Below, in pieces: positions 1 to 8,334 of a stretch of DNA of 22,635 nt (its first letter is position 1; the number at the start of each line of letters is the position of its first letter). The notes under the pieces are model-generated. The model was given only the letters and a program-made list of their open reading frames with translations. It was not told where the DNA came from and did no database searches. The DNA lies in contig CALLXS010000105.1 in assembly GCA_937875295.1 (NCBI GenBank), positions 1 to 22,635 of the forward strand, read 5' to 3'. A program made the translations under genes and the position numbers. The stretch is from an uncultured bacterium. Its GTDB lineage: Bacteria > Bacteroidota > Ignavibacteria > Kapaibacteriales > UBA2268.

Positions 1-1
1 G

Positions 2-1243
2 CATGAATTAAGGCATTTCATGCAAATACATCTGCCCGATTTTAAATATGATAAAAATATAAAAATTTACAATTTAATTGATCTTCCGACTTTTGCGTAC
101 TTAAATTCTGTTTTAAAGCACAATAAAATAATTAATGAAAACAATCAAGAAAATATAATTAACCTTGTTGATTTTGATTATCTTAAGTATCGTGCGGAAA
201 TTGATGAATTAGATGCGTATAATTTTGAAAAAAAATTTGCTAAAACAATTCTTAAAGACTGGATAAACTCCCCTGATATTAATGAAAAATCAAAATCTAT
301 AGTATTTTACCTTAATAATATGCCAATAATTGCCTATATCGGAGAGGATGAAATTAATTTTGGAATTGAAGATTTTGATTTTGAAGCAATTATAAATAAA
401 ATATCTTGCAAAGTAGATCTTTCAATTGATAATGATAATTTAATATTAATTGATAATTTATGGGAATTGATAGATTTAAATGGAGAAATAATTAGACAAG
501 ATTTCACTCTTTTAAAAAATTACAAAGAATTAAAGCAAGAGGAATTTAATAATATTGCAATATACGGAACTAATAAGCTCTTAATTGGTGAAAACGTCAT
601 AATTGAACCGTTTTGTTATTTTAATACTGAAGATGGAGGAATAATCATTGATGACAATGCAATTATTAAATCGCATTCTATGATTCAAGGTCCATGTTAT
701 ATAGGTAAAAATACTATGATTAAGTCTGGTGCTAAAATTTATGAAAATTCCAGTATTGGTGAATATTGCAAAATTGGGGGAGAAATAGAAAATAGTATTT
801 TTCAGTCATATAGCAATAAGCAACATGATGGTTTCTTAGGTCATTCATTTATTTCTGAGTGGGTAAATTTAGGGGCAGGGACTAATAATTCTGATTTAAA
901 AAATAATTATAGCAAAATCAAAATTAATATAGAAGATAAAGAAATTTCAACAAAAAAAATGTTCTTCGGAATGCTTATGGGAGATCACTCGAAGAGTGCA
1001 ATAGGAAGTAGGTTTAATACCGGTACTGTAATCGGTATATGCTCTAGTATTTTTAATAATGGATTTCCTCCAAAACGAATTAAATCATTCTCTTTTGGTG
1101 GGGATTTAAATTCAAATATTTATGATTTCGAGAAATCAATTGAAGTAGCTCGAAAAGTAATGTTACGCAGAAATAAAGATTTACTTGAAAGTGAAATTAT
1201 ATTAATGAAAAAAGAATTTCAATGGAATATTGAAAATTCATAG
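2..1243 (+). CDS. GlmU-like fused sugar-1-phosphate nucleotidyltransferase/acetyltransferase, 5' partial
   Basis: This belongs to the Bacteroidota/Chlorobi alternative GlmU type, a predicted cytosolic UDP-GlcNAc-forming enzyme of cell-wall and envelope sugar supply. The C-terminal half (about residues 180-340, counted from the ATG at 20) is a left-handed beta-helix of Ile/Val-rich hexapeptides. It has the family-typical stretches NKQHDGFLGHSFISEW, NLGAGTNNSDLKNNY and MGDHSKSAIGSRFNTGTVIG, where the conserved His and Lys lie. The N-terminal half is a divergent nucleotidyltransferase segment. The frame stays open to the left edge: bases 2-19 encode HELRHF, resembling the RPVxELR motif near the family's N-terminus. 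I therefore think the gene starts about 20 codons outside the window. The ATG at 20 has an AAGG 5 bases upstream and remains possible. The family assignment is secure; enzymatic activity is inferred. Confidence 0.88.
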   Translation, partial: HELRHFMQIHLPDFKYDKNIKIYNLIDLPTFAYLNSVLKHNKIINENNQENIINLVDFDYLKYRAEIDELDAYNFEKKFAKTILKDWINSPDINEKSKSIVFYLNNMPIIAYIGEDEINFGIEDFDFEAIINKISCKVDLSIDNDNLILIDNLWELIDLNGEIIRQDFTLLKNYKELKQEEFNNIAIYGTNKLLIGENVIIEPFCYFNTEDGGIIIDDNAIIKSHSMIQGPCYIGKNTMIKSGAKIYENSSIGEYCKIGGEIENSIFQSYSNKQHDGFLGHSFISEWVNLGAGTNNSDLKNNYSKIKINIEDKEISTKKMFFGMLMGDHSKSAIGSRFNTGTVIGICSSIFNNGFPPKRIKSFSFGGDLNSNIYDFEKSIEVARKVMLRRNKDLLESEIILMKKEFQWNIENS

Positions 1244-1324
1244 AACAAAATTCTTCAAATAAAAATAAAATTTAATTTATATAAAATAGTCAATATTTAT
1301 TTAATATTAATAATGGTAAAAACG

Positions 1325-2158
1325 ATGAAATATTTTAGTTTAATATTATTAGCATTACTTATTAATTTTGCTCAAGTGCAAAAAAGTGTATCGCAAGATT
1401 CTTTTAATTTATTTGCTCAAAATGAAGAACAAATAAGCGATGACGATTTATTAGCAGGATTCGACTATGAACCAGCTGATGAAGATATGGGGAGATCGTC
1501 ATATAATGTACTAGGGCTTGGGTGGAACATTGGAGCATTCTTTAATGAGAATGGAAATTTCAGTGAATTTATGCAAAAACAATTTGGCATGGGTGAAATT
1601 AGTATGCCAATATTTATGAATGGTGCAAGCTTTAAATTAGCATTAGAAGCTACTAAAAATGTGAGCTTCAGTTTGCAATATTTAGCAGGCTCAAAGAAAT
1701 ATGAACAAAAGCTCATTTCTGATGATCTATTAGGATATAGTAGATATTTAAAATATGGTACATCGTATTTTAATATTGGTGTAGATTATGCTTTTGTACC
1801 TGTTAAGCACTTTGCAATTTTAGCTGGTGTAGGATTTGGATTATCAAGTTTGAATATCGATTTTTCTCAGACAAAATCTGAATATGAGTTCGATACTGAA
1901 TTTACAAATGAATTAAATGATAAAAATACAAAATTCTATAAATTAGATGGTAACTTTTTTAGCGTTGATCCTCATTTATCATTGCAATATGTATTGACAA
2001 GCAACTTCATGATAAATGTAACTGGTTCATATTTGATTCCATTTTCTCCTAAATGGGATTATAATAATTATGCTGAAATGAAAAATACATCTAAAGAATT
2101 AAAGCCTCAAGGATTTTTAATTTCTTTAGGGTTATCTTTTGGAATATTTGATTTTTAA
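1325..2158 (+). CDS. Outer-membrane beta-barrel protein
   Basis: This is a predicted exported outer-membrane protein of unknown specific role. The N-terminus has a Lys, a hydrophobic run (YFSLILLALLINFA) and a likely signal-peptidase site near VSQ/DS. An acidic linker follows (EEQISDDDLLAGFDYEPADEDMG). The rest alternates aromatic and polar residues in strands such as FAILAGVGFGLSSLNIDF and FLISLGLSFGIFDF. The C-terminal residue is Phe, as expected for recognition by the barrel assembly machinery. I prefer the ATG at 1325 because it puts MK directly before the hydrophobic core; an ATG at 1313 in the same frame adds four residues. It lies 80 bp after the GlmU-like gene on the same strand and ends against convergent genes. 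I see no enzymatic motif, so porin, adhesin or structural roles are all open. Confidence 0.8.
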   Translation: MKYFSLILLALLINFAQVQKSVSQDSFNLFAQNEEQISDDDLLAGFDYEPADEDMGRSSYNVLGLGWNIGAFFNENGNFSEFMQKQFGMGEISMPIFMNGASFKLALEATKNVSFSLQYLAGSKKYEQKLISDDLLGYSRYLKYGTSYFNIGVDYAFVPVKHFAILAGVGFGLSSLNIDFSQTKSEYEFDTEFTNELNDKNTKFYKLDGNFFSVDPHLSLQYVLTSNFMINVTGSYLIPFSPKWDYNNYAEMKNTSKELKPQGFLISLGLSFGIFDF

Positions 2159-2184
2159 TAGTTATTTCAAAATTTGAATTTATT

Positions 2185-2230
2185 AAAGCATATTGTATTG
2201 TTTTTACTAAAAAAGCAAACAATATGCTTT
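2185..2230. terminator. Long hairpin between convergent genes, likely bidirectional terminator
   Basis: The arms AAAGCATATTGT (2185-2196) and ACAATATGCTTT (2219-2230) are perfectly complementary. After a single bulged A at 2197, a further eight pairs (one of them G-T) form between 2198-2205 and 2211-2218, leaving a 5-base loop. The hairpin lies between the plus-strand barrel gene and the minus-strand GNAT-like gene. The stop codon of the minus gene (2207-2209) sits in the loop region. T-rich sequence follows on both strands, though neither run is long. A shared terminator is the simplest reading. Confidence 0.55.
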
Positions 2231-2776
2231 TAAGTCTGAATTTGGTATAAATACTTCTTTTGCGACATTGAATCCCAAATTGCAAAAATCATTTGCTAAT
2301 TCTTGTATATATACTTCTAGGAAAACTTCGCTTTTTGCTCTGCTAGTAATTGATGAGATAATTTCTTTACTAGCTTCGTTAGAGAGTATATTATCTTTGA
2401 CTGCAATGGAATCAAGATAGTAATGGGGTTCTTGTAAAATTGTACTTTTGAAATTATTAAGCCAAATTTGGAAAGAAATCAATCTTACTATTTCCCTTAT
2501 TCCTACTTTAGCTGCATAAGAAATACCATAGGCATCTTTTATTGAAGGAGTTACTAATTTTTTTGTAGGTGGATGGCAAATTACTATAGCATTTCCATCA
2601 TCACTCTTATACAAGTCGTTAAAGTGAAAATTACAATAAAATTTATATAGAAATCCTACTTTTTCATTATACGTATTATTATCAGGGAAAAAATATCTAT
2701 GAATTTTTTCATCTAAAATATTTTCAGTAAAAAAATTAATTGTTTGTTCAAGATCACTTTCTTCTACTTTTTGCAT
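2207..2776 (-). CDS. GNAT-fold acetyltransferase-like protein, degenerate (paralogue 2)
   Basis: A 189-residue protein resembling small GNAT acetyltransferases. The conserved parts are an N-terminal FxxNIxDxxIHxYFFPD segment, a central HPPxKKxxxPSIKDAY segment, an amphipathic helix, and the strand EPHYYLDSIAV, which in the family leads into the acetyl-CoA pyrophosphate loop (Q/R-x-x-G-x-G/A). Here that loop is missing: KDNILSNEASKE follows, with no glycines. A C-terminal LGFNVAKE segment corresponds to the usual final strand. It lies 18 bases after a clear paralogue on the same strand, so the two probably share a transcript. Without the CoA loop it may be inactive or bind another ligand. No substrate can be named. 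Confidence 0.75.
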   Translation of the reverse strand: MQKVEESDLEQTINFFTENILDEKIHRYFFPDNNTYNEKVGFLYKFYCNFHFNDLYKSDDGNAIVICHPPTKKLVTPSIKDAYGISYAAKVGIREIVRLISFQIWLNNFKSTILQEPHYYLDSIAVKDNILSNEASKEIISSITSRAKSEVFLEVYIQELANDFCNLGFNVAKEVFIPNSDLKAYCLLF

Positions 2777-2794
2777 TTTATCTTTATAATAGAA

Positions 2795-3406
2795 TTATGT
2801 AGTTAAGTTATATTGAGTTAAACTAATTTGAGGAACCACATTTTCTTTAACAACTTTGAAACCATAATCCTCAAAGAATTTTATATTCTCCGGATTATAA
2901 GTTTCAGTAAAAACTTTATAATTTTCTGAATTGGCTTTGTTTATAATATTAATTAATATATCGTCAGATGAATCACATTTCTTAAAATTTTCTTTTTCAC
3001 TAACTTGTAAATTATATGAACCTTTTAAGGCAAAAATATCTAAGTAATAATTAGGTTCTTTAGTAACAATATCGCGAAACGAAGCCATCCAATATTGATA
3101 AGATACTAATCTGGACATTGCTTTTATTCCAATACTAGTTAAATACGTAAAATTGCTATAAGCGTCTTTAATTGAAGGAATTTTAAATTTTTTATGTGGA
3201 GGATGAACTATTGAAGCACATTTTAAGTCATCGCTCACAAATACATTGTCGAAATGATAATTAGTATAAAATAAATATAAAAGTTCCATACTTTCATGAT
3301 ATTGCACAGGGTCAGGAAAAAAATATTTATGAATATTAATATCTTTAATGTTTTCGGCAAATATTTTTGCTACTTCAACTATTTCTGATTTCTCAATTTT
3401 ACGCAT
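2795..3406 (-). CDS. GNAT-fold acetyltransferase-like protein, degenerate (paralogue 1)
   Basis: A 203-residue paralogue of the next gene downstream. Matching segments include NIHKYFFPD, SDD, VHPPHKK, IPSIKDAY, SYQYWMASF and EPNYYLDIFAL. As in its neighbour, the YYLD strand is not followed by a glycine-rich CoA loop. Instead an insertion rich in Ser, Lys and Asp (roughly residues 133-150) precedes the final helix and the EDYGFKVVKENVVP strand. It is the first gene of a minus-strand pair, and its promoter must lie in the 211-bp divergent spacer shared with the DedA gene. The pair looks like a tandem duplication in which both copies lost or remodelled the cofactor site. The fold assignment is moderately sure; the function is unknown. 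Confidence 0.75.
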   Translation of the reverse strand: MRKIEKSEIVEVAKIFAENIKDINIHKYFFPDPVQYHESMELLYLFYTNYHFDNVFVSDDLKCASIVHPPHKKFKIPSIKDAYSNFTYLTSIGIKAMSRLVSYQYWMASFRDIVTKEPNYYLDIFALKGSYNLQVSEKENFKKCDSSDDILINIINKANSENYKVFTETYNPENIKFFEDYGFKVVKENVVPQISLTQYNLTT

Positions 3407-3460
3407 TGTTAAAGAAATACTAATAAAACTTAAATTATTTGAAAAAAATAATATTGATAT

Positions 3461-3481
3461 TTTGTAATAAAAAATTACAAA
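3461..3481. repeat. Inverted repeat in divergent spacer (possible operator)
   Basis: TTTGTAAT (3461-3468) and ATTACAAA (3474-3481) form a perfect 8-bp inverted repeat around AAAAA. It sits between the divergently transcribed GNAT-like pair and the DedA gene, where promoters for both must be. It could be an operator or simply AT-rich chance; no T-run follows, so a terminator is unlikely. Confidence 0.3.
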
Positions 3482-3617
3482 TTTAACTAAATAAATTTAT
3501 TTTTTTATGTTTCGAAAAATATTTATAATTTTTTTTGTTTATTTTATTTTACCTTTTACAACAAATATTAATTATGTACGTGTCTTTATAACATTATTGT
3601 TTTAAAATTTAATTTCA

Positions 3618-4250
3618 TTGGAACAAATAGTAAATTATATTGCTAATGCAAATCTTCCATATATATTAATCTTATTAATTGCATTTTTAGCACCATTTTT
3701 GGAAAATATTTTTCCTCCTGCCCCAGGCGATTCGATTTTAGTTTTGCTTGGTGCTTTTGTTGGATTAGGGAAAGTAGATTTTATATCAATTTTAGCAGTT
3801 TCATCATTAGGGTCAGTAATAGGATTTATATTAATGTTTTTAATTGGTAGATATTTTGGGGATAAGATTATTGATTCAAATAGATTTAAATTTATCAATG
3901 AAAAGAACATGCGGAAACCTCGAATGTGGTTTCATAAATATGGTTATCTAGTAATTGTTGTAAATAGATTTTTAAGTGGAACTAGAGCAGTGATTTCATT
4001 TTTAGCTGGAATGAGTGGTATGAGATTAAGATATTCAATGTTGCTTGCAGCTCTTTCTAGTATACTCTGGAATGGATTGTTAATATATTTAGGAAAGATA
4101 TTTGGCGATAATTGGAGAGAAGTCTTTCGGTATGTTGAGCACTATGGTTTGATATTATTACCAATTGCTTTAATATTTTTTGGATATTTAATTTATAAAT
4201 TTATAAAAGATACCGATAATAATGAAAATGAAGATACTAAAATTACTTAA
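3618..4250 (+). CDS. DedA-family inner-membrane protein (SNARE-associated/VTT domain)
   Basis: A 210-residue polytopic membrane protein of the DedA family, whose members act in phospholipid (undecaprenyl-phosphate or phosphatidylethanolamine) translocation and membrane homeostasis. Visible hallmarks are the N-terminal hydrophobic helix, the re-entrant acidic motif FLENIFPPAPGDSIL, the GRYFGD turn, and the second amphipathic motif NRFLSGTRAVISFLAGMSGM. Two or three further hydrophobic helices and an acidic/polar tail (DTDNNENEDTK) follow. In many relatives the second motif contains a proline (R-F-x-P-x-R); here it is Ser. The start is TTG at 3618: the first in-frame ATG falls well inside the domain, and the TTG gives the normal family N-terminus. 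Transcription is likely from the divergent spacer upstream. Confidence 0.9.
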   Translation: MEQIVNYIANANLPYILILLIAFLAPFLENIFPPAPGDSILVLLGAFVGLGKVDFISILAVSSLGSVIGFILMFLIGRYFGDKIIDSNRFKFINEKNMRKPRMWFHKYGYLVIVVNRFLSGTRAVISFLAGMSGMRLRYSMLLAALSSILWNGLLIYLGKIFGDNWREVFRYVEHYGLILLPIALIFFGYLIYKFIKDTDNNENEDTKIT

Positions 4251-4339
4251 TATCAAGCATAATATAGTCAAGAAATACAAATAACAATGATAAAATTTAA
4301 GTAAATTAGGAAATAATAGTTTTACTCAAATAAAATAGA

Positions 4340-5443
4340 ATGAAAAAAATATTGATAATAGATGATTCGGAATTTATTATAGAAAGCACTTCTACTTTGT
4401 TAAAATTCGAAGGATATGATGTCATCACTGCGAGCAATGGTGAAGAAGGTGTCGAATTAGCAATTAAAGAATTACCAGATTTGATATTGTGTGATATTTC
4501 TATGCCTGTCTTAGATGGTTTCGGAACAATTGAAAAAATCAGAAAAAATAGTAAATTAGCAACTACTCCTTTTATTTTTCTGACAGCTTTTACGGAAAAA
4601 TCACATATGCGAGCTGGAATGGAAAAAGGTTCTGATGATTTTATCGTAAAACCCTATACTAGAAATGAATTAATTGCAGCAATCGATGCTCAATGGAGTA
4701 AAAATAATCTAATTGAAAAACAAGTTAATGAAAAAGTAGAAAATGTAGGTAAAAGCGTTACTTATGCCTTGCCACACGAATTTAGAACTGCGCTTAATGA
4801 AGTGATTGGTTCAGCTAAATACTTAAAAACTTCTGCTAATGAAGTAAAACCTGAGGAAATTATTGAACTATCAAACGATATTATTTATTCTGCTAATAGA
4901 TTACTGAAAATTACTGAAGATTTCTTGATATATGTGAAAATAGAATCTTTATTCACCAATACACAAGAGAGAAAAGAATTAAGAAATCAAATTTCTAATG
5001 AGCCTGCAGCTATGCTTGTTGATATAGCCAATCAAATTGCTGATAAATATGAGCGAGCAAATGATATTACTTTCCAGAATATTACTGAAGGTATTAATGT
5101 AGAAATCTCTACAGAGAGCTTATATAAACTAATCAATGAATTGGTTGATAATGCTTTTAAATTCTCTCAACCGGGTTCAAAAGTAATTGTTAATACTTTT
5201 ATAGAAGATAATTTATTTTATATTACAATACAAGATTTCGGAAGAGGAATGAGTAAAGAACAGTTATCCGGAATTGCTGCTTTAGCTCAGTTTGAACGAA
5301 CAAGATATGAACAGCAAGGAATGGGCTTAGGACTTGTCATTTCAAAAAAATTATTAGAATTGCATGATGCTATATTTAATATAGAAAGTAATGAAAACGA
5401 AGGAACTATTGTGAAATTTGGCTTGCATTATAATAACATATAA
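4340..5443 (+). CDS. Response-regulator receiver/histidine kinase fusion protein
   Basis: A cytosolic two-component signalling protein with reversed domain order. The receiver domain (about 1-120) has the acidic pair D8-D9, phospho-acceptor D52, T82 and K104. A short linker leads to a HisKA-type dimerisation helix with phospho-acceptor H146 in LPHEFRTALNEVIG. The HATPase domain has an N-box (ELVDNAFKF, N271), a G1 box (DFGRGM, D299) and a G2 box (GMGLGL, from G327). There is no transmembrane segment or sensor domain, so the input is probably another kinase phosphorylating D52. No DNA-binding output domain is fused. The next gene starts about 20 bases later on the same strand, making the winged-helix membrane protein a plausible partner. 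Confidence 0.92.
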   Translation: MKKILIIDDSEFIIESTSTLLKFEGYDVITASNGEEGVELAIKELPDLILCDISMPVLDGFGTIEKIRKNSKLATTPFIFLTAFTEKSHMRAGMEKGSDDFIVKPYTRNELIAAIDAQWSKNNLIEKQVNEKVENVGKSVTYALPHEFRTALNEVIGSAKYLKTSANEVKPEEIIELSNDIIYSANRLLKITEDFLIYVKIESLFTNTQERKELRNQISNEPAAMLVDIANQIADKYERANDITFQNITEGINVEISTESLYKLINELVDNAFKFSQPGSKVIVNTFIEDNLFYITIQDFGRGMSKEQLSGIAALAQFERTRYEQQGMGLGLVISKKLLELHDAIFNIESNENEGTIVKFGLHYNNI

Positions 5444-5464
5444 ATTACTTAGTTGGTGATGAAA

Positions 5465-6814
5465 ATGGCAGAGACTGCTGATGAAATAAGAGAAATTACT
5501 AAAATTGAGAAAGTAATTGAAAAAGCAAAAGGTAAATTGACTCTTGCGGAAATTACCTCTGAAACAGGTTTACCCATTGAACAAGCTCGTCAAACCTTAA
5601 ATAAATTATTAGAGAGATATCAATCCAAATTACAAATGAATAGCGATACTGGAGATTTACTTTTTAATTTCCAATATCCAATGCAACGTCGTGATAAAGT
5701 TTCTTTCAAAGAAAATTTAATTAAAGTAGGTGATGTTTTACTCAAAGTCTTTAAAGCAATTTATAAAGCATCTTTAGGAATTGTGTTAGTTGCATACACT
5801 GTATTTTTTGCTCTATTGATATTAGTAGCATTGTCTCGATCCGATTCTGATGACAGAAGAGGTGGCGATAATTTAATTTCTGGGTTATTTAGTGCTATCT
5901 TTGATGCCCTTTGGTTTAGGAGAATGACAGCACCTATGTATGAGTATAGAAATGATGGTGCTTTTAAATATAAAAAAGTAAAAATATCTAACAATAAAGG
6001 AAAAGGTTTTATAGCATCTGTTTTTAGCTTTGTATTTGGACCTGAAAAGATTAAATATGACCCAAATCTTGATGCATTAGAAGCTATTGCATATATCAAG
6101 AATAATAATGGAAAGCTGAATACAGGTGATATCGTAGCACTTACTGGAGCTAATTATTCACAAGCAGAGTCTAAGCTAGCTGAATATGTAGGGAAATATA
6201 ACGGAGAAATATATATTAATGAATATGGCGTTGCAACTGCTGAATTCCCACAATTATTACACAAATTTAATCCAGCACTTGATGGCGGTAAGATTGAATT
6301 TTATACAAATGAAATAGAATCACCAGTTGAATTTAATGGAAATACTACCGGGAAGAATGTATTAGTAAGTATTATGAATACTTTCAATTTGATGATGTCA
6401 TATTTTATAGTAACTAATGCTGATTATGCTTTAGCAAGCGAAGGTCAGGGTTTTTGGTTTATAGCTTTAGCTGGATATTTCCCATTAATAATATCTAGTT
6501 TGTATTTTCTTATCCCACTTTTGAGATTACCATTTTACTTAAAAGAAAAGAAGAATAGAAAACGTAATATTCTTCGAAAAGAAATTATTGGAAATATCAT
6601 TGCTAAAAATGGTGAAAATGTATCACCAAATAATATAAATATTAGAGGTAAGGAAAATATATATACCAAAGAAGATATTGAAAATATGCTACTCGATGTT
6701 TCAAAAGATTTGCAGGGTGAAACAGCAATAGATAAAAATGGAAATGCAGTATTTCAATTCCCTCGATTAGCAAAAGAGTTAGGCGCAGGAAGTAATTTAA
6801 TAGAAAGTATTTAG
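5465..6814 (+). CDS. Membrane protein with three winged-helix-like repeats
   Basis: I do not recognise a named family. The protein (449 residues from the ATG at 5465) contains three similar segments of about 55-60 residues, at roughly 5510-5670, 6070-6255 and 6570-6780. The shared pattern is Ile-rich helix, (K/N)G-x-L, I-x-x-x-TG, a second helix with spaced Leu, then G-x-x-x-I-x-x-x-G-x-x-x-F-x-FP. This reads as helix-turn-helix plus wing. Between repeats 1 and 2 is a strong transmembrane helix (GIVLVAYTVFFALLILVAL) plus weaker hydrophobic stretches; between 2 and 3 are two more (one LAGYFPLIISSLYFLIPLL). Of the starts TTG 5453, GTG 5456, ATG 5459 and ATG 5465, I prefer 5465, because GGTGAT lies 4-10 bases upstream. 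It is probably cotranscribed with the kinase. A membrane-bound sensor or regulator is inference only. Confidence 0.8.
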   Translation: MAETADEIREITKIEKVIEKAKGKLTLAEITSETGLPIEQARQTLNKLLERYQSKLQMNSDTGDLLFNFQYPMQRRDKVSFKENLIKVGDVLLKVFKAIYKASLGIVLVAYTVFFALLILVALSRSDSDDRRGGDNLISGLFSAIFDALWFRRMTAPMYEYRNDGAFKYKKVKISNNKGKGFIASVFSFVFGPEKIKYDPNLDALEAIAYIKNNNGKLNTGDIVALTGANYSQAESKLAEYVGKYNGEIYINEYGVATAEFPQLLHKFNPALDGGKIEFYTNEIESPVEFNGNTTGKNVLVSIMNTFNLMMSYFIVTNADYALASEGQGFWFIALAGYFPLIISSLYFLIPLLRLPFYLKEKKNRKRNILRKEIIGNIIAKNGENVSPNNINIRGKENIYTKEDIENMLLDVSKDLQGETAIDKNGNAVFQFPRLAKELGAGSNLIESI

Positions 6815-6981
6815 AAACATTTGCGCTACTTACTTTTAATAATAAATTTACAATAAGTCTCTTGAATTTATAAAAAAAAGAGAGATAATGTAATGAATAT
6901 TACCTGATTTAAGAAAAATAAAATAATACTTAGCGATTACAAAAATACTTTTATAAAATAGTTTAAATAATAATTAAAAGC

Positions 6982-8286
6982 TTAATCTTCTTTATTTACC
7001 ATTATTTCGATGATAGTATCGTCGACTTTGTCCATCGCTCCGCAAGTGATTTTTCCAATATTTTTAATGCTTTTATCGACACCTACTTCGACAATACCAT
7101 CTGTCTGTGCTATGCAAATATTAGACATAGCTAAATATGCAGATTGAACTGCAGCAGAAGTGCCAGTCGCTACTTTTAGAGCGCAACCTAATTTAGCACC
7201 ATCGCAAATCATACCGGTTAAATTACCAATCATATTTTTAATGGAATATGAAATTTGTGTTTCATTCCCTCCCAATAAATAAGTAACTCCGCAAGCTGCA
7301 CCTGTAGAGGCAACAACGCAACCGCAAGCTGCAGATAGTCTTCCGAAATATTTTTTCATATAAATAACAGTTAAATTGCTTAGAATTAATGCTCTAATTA
7401 ACTGTTCTTTCGTTGAATTAAGTGATTTTGCTACTGATACAATTGGCATCATTGCAGTAATACCTTGATTACCACTTCCGGCTGTGCTCATAGCAGCTTG
7501 CATTACTCCAGACATTCTGGCGTCTGAGGCAGCCGCTGTGCGAGCCATAGCAGCACTCATTAATTCGTTTTTATCATTTAAATCTGTTAATTTTGATGCT
7601 AAATTAGCTCCTACTCCCAAACCAGATTTTTCATTTAATCCAATTTCACTTAATATTGAGTTCATTTTAGCACCTTCGATGATGAAATCAATTTTTTCTA
7701 TGGGAGTATTCATAGAAAAAGAGTATATATCGTTAAAATTTAAAACGAAATTGTCATTTTCATTTTCAGAATTTGAAGCTACATTTGCACCTTTAGTTGA
7801 TTCAATTACTTCCTCATTATAAATTACTTTTGTAATATTTGTATGACTATCTTCAATTATTACTTGAGAATGATTAGTGCCATCGCTACAAGTAGCTAAA
7901 ATATACAACTTTTGCTTAGTATTAATGGGTTTTACTAGTACTTTGTTTTCCTTTATCATTTCTTGAGCAATAGATACATATTCCAGATTTACATACTTAA
8001 GAACTTCTAATTTATCGCATGATTTCCCGCATATTGCACCTAATGCAGCTGCAATATTTAATCCCACCATTCCAGTTCCAGGTACACCTACGCCCATACC
8101 ATTTTTATAGATATTTGGACTTACATCTATAGAAATATAAGATACTTTATTTGGTAATAATTCTTTTGCTTTAGCTGTAGCAAGTGCTACTGCTATTGGT
8201 TCTGTACAACCTAGAGCAGGAACTATTTCAGATTTTAGTATTTCAATAATTTTGTTTTGTTTATATTCTTGATTTTGAATTTTCAT
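6982..8286 (-). CDS. L-cysteine desulfidase / UPF0597 (YhaM-CdsB) family Fe-S enzyme
   Basis: A cytosolic enzyme of the serine dehydratase-like alpha superfamily that includes archaeal CdsB and enterobacterial YhaM/CyuA. These split L-cysteine to sulfide, ammonia and pyruvate using a [4Fe-4S] cluster rather than PLP. The N-terminal motif EIVPALGCTEPIAVALA (C27), the VGVPGTGMVG segment, and the C-terminal SAACGCVVASTGAACG (C321, C323, C332) and MICDGAKLGCALK (C361, C368) match the family. The 40- and 7-residue spacings of C321/C361/C368 fit the ligand pattern I recall for the archaeal enzyme. The length of 434 is normal. It starts 48 bases after the double-GNAT gene on the same strand and may share its transcript. 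A serine or other substrate cannot be excluded. Confidence 0.88.
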   Translation of the reverse strand: MKIQNQEYKQNKIIEILKSEIVPALGCTEPIAVALATAKAKELLPNKVSYISIDVSPNIYKNGMGVGVPGTGMVGLNIAAALGAICGKSCDKLEVLKYVNLEYVSIAQEMIKENKVLVKPINTKQKLYILATCSDGTNHSQVIIEDSHTNITKVIYNEEVIESTKGANVASNSENENDNFVLNFNDIYSFSMNTPIEKIDFIIEGAKMNSILSEIGLNEKSGLGVGANLASKLTDLNDKNELMSAAMARTAAASDARMSGVMQAAMSTAGSGNQGITAMMPIVSVAKSLNSTKEQLIRALILSNLTVIYMKKYFGRLSAACGCVVASTGAACGVTYLLGGNETQISYSIKNMIGNLTGMICDGAKLGCALKVATGTSAAVQSAYLAMSNICIAQTDGIVEVGVDKSIKNIGKITCGAMDKVDDTIIEIMVNKED

Positions 8287-8334
8287 AGAATTATTATATC
8301 ATTTTTGTGAAATTAATAATAAAAAAAATATTAA

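Noticed and set aside
20..1243. Complete GlmU-like gene starting at ATG 20
   Set aside because: The frame is open to the left edge, and HELR just before this ATG resembles the family's near-N-terminal RPVxELR motif. A partial gene is more likely.
6855..6890. Possible terminator after the winged-helix membrane protein (CTCTT/AAGAG)
   Set aside because: The stem is five pairs with a long loop, and the T-run or A-run falls inside the loop; too weak to call.
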